Positions 1-4,735 of a DNA stretch of 5,658 nt are shown one piece after another. How positions within the stretch are numbered: position 1 is the stretch's first letter; the number at the start of each line of letters is the position of its first letter. This DNA comes from Rhizobium sp. Q54 (GTDB taxonomy: Bacteria > Pseudomonadota > Alphaproteobacteria > Rickettsiales > UBA1997), in assembly GCA_945865745.1 (NCBI GenBank), contig CAMBFP010000076.1, positions 1 through 5,658 on the forward strand, given 5' to 3'. A program made the position numbers and the translations under genes. Below the pieces are notes generated by a model. It saw only the letters and a list, made by a program, of their open reading frames with translations. It made no database searches and was not told the DNA's origin.

Positions 1-193
1 AAGGCACTACCCCTTTTGGAAAACATGAAATACCACCCCTTCCTTTATCCTCTAAGGAAACGCAGATGTATCCGGTTCCAGTCACTTCACACACCTCGTA
101 ATTCTCGAATCCGATAGAATTTCTTTGTAGATGACATTCAGCGGCGAAAGCTTCTCCAGAAATAAGCAGTAATATTAGGAATAGTTTTTTCAT
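1..193 (-). CDS. Small secreted protein of unknown function with four cysteines (C-terminus cut off by window edge)
   Basis: I do not recognise this protein. Reading leftward from the ATG at 193 gives 64 uninterrupted codons to the window edge, with no stop, so the C-terminus is missing. The N-terminus looks like a Sec signal peptide: MKK, then a hydrophobic core (LFLILLLI), then SGEAFA followed by AE, with likely signal peptidase I cleavage after AFA near residue 18. The visible mature part has cysteines at 20, 35, 44 and 57, so disulfides in the periplasm or outside the cell are plausible. The start lies 7 bases after the stop of the threonine dehydrogenase gene on the same strand, so it is probably the next cistron of the same operon. 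There is no Shine-Dalgarno motif upstream. The coding call rests on the good signal peptide and open frame; the function is unknown. Confidence 0.75.
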   Translation of the reverse strand, partial: MKKLFLILLLISGEAFAAECHLQRNSIGFENYEVCEVTGTGYICVSLEDKGRGGISCFPKGVVP

Positions 194-200
194 TGAGATG

Positions 201-1142
201 TTAAGCGAGTTTTTTGCGCAGATTAAGCAACATATCTTCGACCATCTTTTTTAAATCATACTCAACCTTCCAGCCCCATTGATCGCGAGATGCAGAGTCG
301 TCAATTGAACGTGGCCAAGAGTCTGCGATTTTTTGACGAAAATCTGGAACGTAATCAATTTTAAAATCAGGAATGTGCTTAGTGATTTCAGCAGCAATTT
401 CAGCGCAAGAAAAGCTGACTCCAGAAAAATTAAAATTGCTGTGATTTTTTAATTTAGAAAAATCTGTTTCAGCCAATTGTATCGTGCCGCGAATTGCGTC
501 TGGCATGTACATCATGGGCAAAGTTGTGTCAGCAGAAAGGAAGCAAGTGTAAGACTTATTTTTGATCGCTTCGTAAAAAATTTCGACCGCGTAATCTGTT
601 GTTCCGCCGCCCGGCAAAGTTTTGTAACTAATTAATCCTGGGTAACGAATTCCGCGCACATCGATTCCGAATTTTGCCACGTAATATTCGCAAAGTAGCT
701 CACCTGCTGCTTTGGTTAGGCCGTACATTGTTTTTGGCAAAATCACCGTTTCTTGCGGAGTATTATCGCGCGGCGTTTCTGGGCCAAATACTGCGATTGA
801 GCTCGGACAAATAATTTGCTTCACACTTAACTCACGCGCTACCTCAAGAACATTGTGCAAGCCAGTCATATTAACATCCCAACACAGGTTGGGATTTTTT
901 TCACCGGCAGCAGAAAGGATGGCAGCCAGGTGATAAATTACTTTAATGTCGTGCTTCTTAACAATTTCAGCGAGACGAGGCTTATCCAAAACATTGAGAG
1001 CTTCATAGGGTAAAAATTCTTCTCCCACAGCAGAGTTTTTGATATCTGAAGAGATAATATTTTTTTCACCGTAAGTTTTTTTAAGTGCAAAAACAAGTTC
1101 CGAGCCTATTTGACCAAGAGCACCAACGACTAAGATTCTCAT
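201..1142 (-). CDS. tdh: SDR-type L-threonine 3-dehydrogenase (NAD-dependent epimerase/dehydratase superfamily)
   Basis: Cytoplasmic enzyme predicted to oxidise L-threonine to 2-amino-3-ketobutyrate with NAD+, the first step of threonine breakdown to glycine and acetyl-CoA. The 313 residues match the usual family length. Visible features are the Rossmann motif GALGQIG (G7, G10, G13), D33 at the end of the second strand, placed to bind the NAD ribose, serines 114/115 in PSSIAVFGPETPR, and the catalytic pair Y140/K144 in YGLTK. The stretches PSSIAVFGPETPR, RGIRYPGLIS, PGGGTTDYAVEIFYEAI and SWPRSIDDSASRDQWGW mark the threonine dehydrogenase branch rather than a sugar epimerase. This family is unrelated to the zinc-dependent E. 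coli Tdh, so the symbol is by function only. The usual partner kbl (2-amino-3-ketobutyrate CoA ligase) is not in the window. The ATG lies 3 bases after the prepilin-LamG stop, without a Shine-Dalgarno motif, suggesting coupled translation. A sugar-nucleotide substrate is a less likely alternative suggested by the nearby glycosyltransferase. Confidence 0.92.
   Translation of the reverse strand: MRILVVGALGQIGSELVFALKKTYGEKNIISSDIKNSAVGEEFLPYEALNVLDKPRLAEIVKKHDIKVIYHLAAILSAAGEKNPNLCWDVNMTGLHNVLEVARELSVKQIICPSSIAVFGPETPRDNTPQETVILPKTMYGLTKAAGELLCEYYVAKFGIDVRGIRYPGLISYKTLPGGGTTDYAVEIFYEAIKNKSYTCFLSADTTLPMMYMPDAIRGTIQLAETDFSKLKNHSNFNFSGVSFSCAEIAAEITKHIPDFKIDYVPDFRQKIADSWPRSIDDSASRDQWGWKVEYDLKKMVEDMLLNLRKKLA
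876..901 (+). other. Terminator-shaped hairpin, antisense within the threonine dehydrogenase gene
   Basis: A perfect 8-bp inverted repeat (ATCCCAAC at 876-883 and GTTGGGAT at 888-895) encloses a 4-base loop and is followed on the plus strand by a run of T reaching 901. This is the shape of a Rho-independent terminator for plus-strand transcription. It lies inside a minus-strand gene, in codons for the segment NPNLCWDVN, which is conserved in this enzyme family, so it may simply be a by-product of coding. I see no plus-strand gene to its left that would need it. Confidence 0.3.
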
Positions 1143-1145
1143 GAA

Positions 1146-2069
1146 TTAATTAAGTTTTATTGAATATTTTTTTGAGAGGTATTTTTCGACATCATCTATT
1201 TCGTCCTTCATTAAAGCTCGATCGAAGATAATAATTTCAGAAATTTGTCCGTTGAAGTTACGTGCATTAACACCTGATTGCTTATCATTTAGCTTTCCAA
1301 TTACCCAAAAAAGATCAGTTTTGGCAAAATTATCTCCATTCGTTGCAACTGCACTAATAAAAGATTCATTATTAATCCACAGAGATACATTTTTCGAGGC
1401 AAAGTTTCTCGAATAAGACATTATGTAATTTTTTTGAGGTTTAATCGTTTGAGTACTGAAGTTGTCATCTCCACCAGTTTTGCCAACACTAGATCTAAAT
1501 ACAGAGCGGATAGAATTGCCACCACTCTGAATTTCAAGCGCTGTTGCTGAGCCGTCACTGTTTCCATTATTATTATTAGTATCCACATCGCTATAGAGGT
1601 TCATTATCTCCATGTCATCAGCTGTCGCATCAGAAGAGATTTTAAATACAATAAAAACCGAATAGCTTGGAGAGTGGCTTACGGAAGCGCTGGAAGTCAA
1701 ATAATCGTCAGTTAAAAATGATAAGGTAGGAATGCCGTTAATTCCGTTTATTTTGTAAGTTGGTTTATAACTCACCTGACTTTGTATAAAGTCAGTCTTT
1801 GATGATTGTTGAGAAGAAATATTACTCCACTTATCAACCAAATCACCATCACCCAAAGAGTCATTGACGCTAGATGCGGAAGTTGCATCAAGCCAAAGAA
1901 TCAGATCCTTCATCGAATTAACCGGAGAGCTACTAGTTAAAGAACGAGCTGAGCTCAAACGAAACTTTGTAATTAAACCTCGGCTTTCGGTTACTCCAGC
2001 AACTAAAATTCCAATAACTAGAATCACAATCGACAATTCTATTAAAGAAAAGGCGGAATTTTTTTTCAT
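1146..2069 (-). CDS. Prepilin-type N-terminal methylation domain fused to a LamG/concanavalin A-like domain
   Basis: Predicted surface or pseudopilus-associated protein of 307 residues. The N-terminus MKKNSAFSLIELSIVILVIG is a class III (type IV prepilin) signal: a short basic leader, cleavage expected between A6 and F7, glutamate at +5 of the mature protein (E11), and a hydrophobic helix of about residues 12-25. After a Ser-rich linker (about 39-52), residues from about 56 onward (LILWLDATSASSV, a loop ending in DKWSNIS) to the end (ISEIIIFDRALMKDEIDDVEKYLSKKY) read as a beta-rich jelly-roll of the LamG/concanavalin A-like type. The phrase GQISEIIIFDRAL followed by a closing helix is typical of that fold. 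The protein is too large and of the wrong architecture for a major pilin. An Asn/Asp-rich loop lies at 161-173. No prepilin peptidase or pilus assembly gene is in the window. The start is 9 bases after the glycosyltransferase stop, with no Shine-Dalgarno motif. The N-terminal call is firm, the fold probable, the ligand unknown. Confidence 0.88.
   Translation of the reverse strand: MKKNSAFSLIELSIVILVIGILVAGVTESRGLITKFRLSSARSLTSSSPVNSMKDLILWLDATSASSVNDSLGDGDLVDKWSNISSQQSSKTDFIQSQVSYKPTYKINGINGIPTLSFLTDDYLTSSASVSHSPSYSVFIVFKISSDATADDMEIMNLYSDVDTNNNNGNSDGSATALEIQSGGNSIRSVFRSSVGKTGGDDNFSTQTIKPQKNYIMSYSRNFASKNVSLWINNESFISAVATNGDNFAKTDLFWVIGKLNDKQSGVNARNFNGQISEIIIFDRALMKDEIDDVEKYLSKKYSIKLN
1566..1578. 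repeat. Short AAT trinucleotide microsatellite within the prepilin-LamG gene
   Basis: Four ATT units on the plus strand (AAT on the coding strand) followed by one further A encode four consecutive asparagines in the Asp/Asn-rich loop at residues 161-173 of the prepilin-LamG protein. Gain or loss of a unit would keep the reading frame and change only loop length. Confidence 0.6.
2059..2066. repeat. Eight-base A tract directly after the prepilin-LamG start codon
   Basis: On the coding (minus) strand the ATG is followed at once by eight A residues, covering codons K2, K3 and part of N4. A one-base slip here would shift the frame at the start of the protein. Poly-lysine leaders are ordinary for prepilins and the genome is AT-rich, so the tract may have no regulatory meaning. 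Confidence 0.45.
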
Positions 2070-2078
2070 AAAAATTGG

Positions 2079-3233
2079 TTACAATGTTTTATATAAATCA
2101 ATTGTTAACCGACACATTTTTTCGTTAGAAAAATTTTCTACGATATTTTTGTGCGCCGCATCTCCGATTAAGTCTGTTTCCGCTTCTGACATTTCCAAAA
2201 CACGATCGATCAATTCCGCAAATTTTTGCGTGTCACCAACATCAACTAAAAATCCGGTTTTATCTTCAATAATCGTATCGAGTGAGCCGCCAATTTTTGT
2301 CGCAATAATTATTTTACCTAAAGCCTGCGCTTCAATACTGATACGACCAAAAGCTTCCGGACGAACTGAGGGGCAAACAACAAGATGCGCAATTGAATAA
2401 GCGGTTTGCATGTCTTTGCACAAACCAACGATTCTCACCTTTCCCTCTAACTCTTTCTTGACGACTAATTGCTCAATTTTTTTACGAAACGCCTTGTGGC
2501 CATGATCTGAACCAACCAAAACGCAGCAGAAGTCATTCTTAACTTTCGTCAATGTTTCGAGTAAAAATTCATGACCTTTCCACGCTGTAAATCGCGCAGG
2601 CATTAGAATAATTTTTTTATCTTCCGGCAAATGCCATTTTTTCATCAACTCAACAACAAGGCTGTTTGAAACTGCCTTTGCATTAAAATAATTCAAATCA
2701 GCACCGCGCTGAATAACAGTTAATTTCCCCGACAATTCTCCTGGGTAATTTTTTAACAAATAACTCTTGATGAAATTCGAAACAGCAATGACGCGATCCG
2801 CTTTCAACATAATCTCGTTGTAAATTCTTTTCGGCGCAAAATTTTCCCATTTCAAAAAATTTAACGAGTAAGTGCCGTGCACTGTTGCCACTAATTTTGT
2901 CTTGGTTTTTTTGCAGGCAAAATAAGCGCTCCACATTGGCGCTCTTGATCTCGCATGAATAATGTCAACATTGTGCTCGGCGATAATTTTTTCCAGGCGC
3001 CTAATATTTAAAAAAATCGTCAGCGGATTTTTGCTGTGAACTGGCAATGTAACGTGCGTGATTCCCGCTTCACGTAATTGGTAAACCAAAACACCACCCT
3101 TTGAAACTACGATTGGTTCAAAACCCTCTTTCTTTAGCGCCTTAGCAACATCGATTGTGCCACGCTCAACTCCGCCATTTTCTAGCGCAGGAAGAAGTTG
3201 CATCACGGTAATTTTTTTTTCGCTTTCCGTCAT
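2079..3233 (-). CDS. Glycosyltransferase family 4 (GT-B fold)
   Basis: Predicted cytoplasmic or membrane-associated retaining glycosyltransferase that moves a sugar from a nucleotide-sugar donor to a growing glycan such as lipopolysaccharide core, O-antigen or capsule. The 384 residues fit a two-domain GT-B enzyme. The N-terminal acceptor domain opens with ITVMQLLPALENGGVERG, a glycine-rich loop typical of GT4 enzymes, and contains DIIHARSR (about 90-97) and ATVHG (116-120). The C-terminal donor domain begins near IILMPARFTAWKGHEFLLE (R214 and K219 in the usual phosphate-binding positions) and carries the EX7E motif, E293 and E301 in RPEAFGRISIEAQALGK, followed by GGSLDTIIEDKTGFLV. The donor and acceptor sugars cannot be read from sequence. 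It starts 4 bases after the purA stop without a Shine-Dalgarno motif and is followed by the prepilin-LamG gene, so it may serve the cell surface. A nine-base A tract sits in codons 5-8. Confidence 0.92.
   Translation of the reverse strand: MTESEKKITVMQLLPALENGGVERGTIDVAKALKKEGFEPIVVSKGGVLVYQLREAGITHVTLPVHSKNPLTIFLNIRRLEKIIAEHNVDIIHARSRAPMWSAYFACKKTKTKLVATVHGTYSLNFLKWENFAPKRIYNEIMLKADRVIAVSNFIKSYLLKNYPGELSGKLTVIQRGADLNYFNAKAVSNSLVVELMKKWHLPEDKKIILMPARFTAWKGHEFLLETLTKVKNDFCCVLVGSDHGHKAFRKKIEQLVVKKELEGKVRIVGLCKDMQTAYSIAHLVVCPSVRPEAFGRISIEAQALGKIIIATKIGGSLDTIIEDKTGFLVDVGDTQKFAELIDRVLEMSEAETDLIGDAAHKNIVENFSNEKMCRLTIDLYKTL
3212..3220. repeat. Nine-base A tract in the 5' end of the glycosyltransferase gene
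   Basis: Nine A residues in a row on the coding strand span codons 5-8 (E-K-K-I) of the glycosyltransferase. It is the longest homopolymer I noticed in the window. Tracts like this near the start of surface-glycan genes are known as phase-variation sites in some bacteria, but in an AT-rich genome it may be chance. Confidence 0.5.
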
Positions 3234-3237
3234 TTGC

Positions 3238-4506
3238 TTAAACTAAAATTGTCTCTTCTCGCTTAGCGCCAGTAGAGATGATTGCAGCTTTTACATTACA
3301 CAATTCTTCAATGCGTTCAATGTAAGCGCGTGCTTTTAAAGGAAGTTGGGCAAGTGATTTGGCACCAAATGTACTTTCTTTCCAACCTTCAAATTCTTCG
3401 TAAATAGGTTCGATTTTATCCCAAAGGTGGATAGCTTGCGGCAAGTAATTGCAAATCTTTCCATCGATTTTGTAAGCGACGCAAATTTTAATTTTTTCTA
3501 ATTTGTCGAGCACGTCGAGTTTAGTTAAAGCGATTTCTTTCACTGAAGAAAGTTGAATTGCTTGTTTTACCAAAACCGCATCAAACCAACCACAGCGACG
3601 ATTGCGACCAGTTACTGTTCCAACTTCTTTTCCTTCGATGCGTAAGAATTCTCCGATTTCGTCGTGAAGTTCAGTTGGAAATGGACCAGACCCAACGCGT
3701 GTTGTGTAAGCCTTCAAAACACCAATTGTTTTGTGCAAATCCGCAACTCCAAGACAAGAACCAAGAGCAACTTGTCCGATCATTGTGTTACTGGAAGTAA
3801 CAAAAGGAAAGGTTCCGTAAGTCACGTCTAACAAGGCCCCTTGCGCGCCTTCAAACATTACTGGACCGCAGATGGAAAGTTTTTCTCCAATCTCAAATAC
3901 TGGTTTTGCTAAAGCTAAAATTTGCTCACGCACCGGCGCCAATTCGGCAATAATTTCTTCCACTGTTTTTAGTTCGGCTCCGAGGCTTAGCCTTAATAGA
4001 TTGTGGTACTCAAGTAGATTTTCGACGCGCGTGCGGAAAATATTTTCGTCGGCTAAATCACAAATTCTTAACGCTCTTCTTCCCGCTCTATCTTCGTAGG
4101 CTGGGCCAATACCACGGCCTGTGGTTCCAATTTTATTCTCACCTTTTTTTGCTTCTAGCAGCTGGTCTAACTCGCGGTGAACCGAAAGAATTAAGCAGCA
4201 ATTTTCCGCAATTGCCAATCCATCAGCGCTAACTTTTATTCCCGCTTCTTCGATTTTTTTGATCTCAGAAAAAAGTGCAATTGGGTCAACAACAACGCCG
4301 CTTCCAATTACTGAAAATTTCCCACGAATTACGCCAGAAGGCAGTAAGCTGAGTTTGTAAGTTTTGTCGCCAACCTTAATGGTGTGACCAGCATTGTGTC
4401 CACCTTGAAAGCGCACCACAGCGCCAAATTTATCTGCTAAAAAATCGACGATTTTACCTTTACCCTCGTCGCCCCATTGTAGGCCAAGGATTGCTACGTT
4501 AGTCAT
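3238..4506 (-). CDS. purA: Adenylosuccinate synthetase
   Basis: Cytoplasmic enzyme that joins IMP and aspartate with GTP to form adenylosuccinate, the committed step from IMP to AMP. I place the start at the ATG at 4506, giving 422 residues (the family is usually about 430), because the protein then opens as MTNVAILGLQWGDEGKGK, with the catalytic D13 and H41 (GHNAGHT) at the E. coli PurA positions. An in-frame ATG at 4578 would add 24 residues unlike the family and lying inside the upstream gene. Other signatures in order are GTTGRGIGPAYEDRAGRR, FEGAQGALLDVTYGTFPFVT, KAYTTRVGSGPFPTEL, GTVTGRNRRCGWFDAV, LTKLDVLD and STGAKREETI near the C-terminus. All core motifs are intact, so it should be active. 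The start codon lies within the last codons of the zinc-finger gene (8-base overlap), and the glycosyltransferase follows after 4 bases, so translation is probably coupled on both sides. No Shine-Dalgarno motif is visible. Confidence 0.98.
   Translation of the reverse strand: MTNVAILGLQWGDEGKGKIVDFLADKFGAVVRFQGGHNAGHTIKVGDKTYKLSLLPSGVIRGKFSVIGSGVVVDPIALFSEIKKIEEAGIKVSADGLAIAENCCLILSVHRELDQLLEAKKGENKIGTTGRGIGPAYEDRAGRRALRICDLADENIFRTRVENLLEYHNLLRLSLGAELKTVEEIIAELAPVREQILALAKPVFEIGEKLSICGPVMFEGAQGALLDVTYGTFPFVTSSNTMIGQVALGSCLGVADLHKTIGVLKAYTTRVGSGPFPTELHDEIGEFLRIEGKEVGTVTGRNRRCGWFDAVLVKQAIQLSSVKEIALTKLDVLDKLEKIKICVAYKIDGKICNYLPQAIHLWDKIEPIYEEFEGWKESTFGAKSLAQLPLKARAYIERIEELCNVKAAIISTGAKREETILV
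4499..4506 (-). other. Eight-base overlap of the zinc-finger gene stop with the purA start
   Basis: On the coding strand ATGACTAA contains the purA ATG (first three bases) and the zinc-finger gene TAA (last three bases) in different frames. With no Shine-Dalgarno motif before purA, this arrangement is suited to termination-reinitiation, so purA output would depend on translation of the small upstream gene. The overlap is seen directly; the coupling is inferred. Confidence 0.6.
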
Positions 4507-4666
4507 GTTTTTTAGGAGTTTTTTTATTTTCTTGGAAATGCTTACCGCAGTAGGGGCAAACAGCTTGTCCGCTCTCATTTATCTTAAGATAAACCAATGG
4601 ATGTTTGGAAGCGACATCGCCACCATCGCACACAACTTTTGTAGTGTCGTTTTCGTGTGAACTCAT
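4499..4666 (-). CDS. Zinc-finger domain protein, NDUFS6-like (zf-CHCC), putative complex I accessory protein
   Basis: Small protein of 55 residues, first gene of the minus-strand cluster. It carries the full zf-CHCC pattern: C13 in VVCDGG, H22 in KHPLVYLKI, then C37 and C40 in AVCPYCGKHF, the four ligands that bind zinc in mitochondrial NDUFS6 and its alphaproteobacterial relatives. In that family the protein associates with respiratory complex I (NADH:ubiquinone oxidoreductase) at the cytoplasmic side. The length is usual for bacterial members. I chose the ATG at 4666; a TTG at 4702 would add 12 hydrophobic residues (FLLQLSTFQFQ) with no family counterpart. The C-terminus is lysine-rich (KKTPKKHD). 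The last bases overlap the purA start. Linkage to purA has no metabolic logic and probably reflects operon packing. No Shine-Dalgarno motif precedes the ATG. Confidence 0.9.
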   Translation of the reverse strand: MSSHENDTTKVVCDGGDVASKHPLVYLKINESGQAVCPYCGKHFQENKKTPKKHD

Positions 4667-4735
4667 CTGAAACTGAAATGTTGAAAGTTGTAGTAAGAAC
4701 AATGAAAAAGGGCGCGCAACCTATTTTCCCTGACC
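4667..4735. promoter_or_regulatory. Divergent intergenic region, presumed promoters for both strands
   Basis: This 69-base gap is the only non-coding stretch of any size in the window and separates the minus-strand cluster from the plus-strand DsbD-like gene, so promoters for both should lie here or just inside the flanking genes. An 8-bp inverted repeat (TGTTGAAA at 4679-4686, TTTCAACA at 4741-4748) places a TTGAAA, resembling a -35 box, pointing outward to each gene. On the minus strand a weak -10-like TAGGTT (4718-4723) follows after 17 bases; I find no good -10 on the plus strand. The promoter role comes from gene layout, and the boxes are tentative. No riboswitch or terminator is visible. 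Confidence 0.45.

Noticed and set aside
712..933. Plus-strand open frame of 73 codons opposite the threonine dehydrogenase
   Set aside because: Antisense to a strongly conserved enzyme with no independent sign of coding; it also includes the terminator-shaped hairpin.
201..1142. Reading the SDR protein as a UDP-glucose 4-epimerase serving the nearby glycosyltransferase
   Set aside because: The stretches around AVFGPETPR, PGGGTTDYAVEIFY and SWPRSIDDSASRDQWGW are those of SDR-type threonine dehydrogenases, not of galE-type epimerases.
1864..2400. 178-codon open frame on the plus strand spanning the prepilin-LamG/glycosyltransferase junction
   Set aside because: It is antisense to two well-supported genes, crosses their boundary, shows no domain I recognise and no signal or membrane architecture. 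It looks like a shadow frame.
2698..2934. 78-codon minus-strand frame within the glycosyltransferase gene
   Set aside because: Same strand but a different frame inside a well-conserved gene; no domain or start signal supports it.
3558..4099. Two plus-strand open frames (3558-3800 and 3872-4099) opposite purA
   Set aside because: Both are antisense to intact purA motifs and have no recognisable features.
4507..4578. Longer purA start at the in-frame ATG at 4578
   Set aside because: The extra 24 residues have no counterpart in PurA, would lie over the zinc-finger gene, and would displace the catalytic D13 and H41 numbering that fits the start at 4506.
4667..4702. Longer zinc-finger protein from the TTG at 4702
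   Set aside because: The added FLLQLSTFQFQ stretch is not seen in the zf-CHCC family, and an ATG at 4666 gives the usual length.
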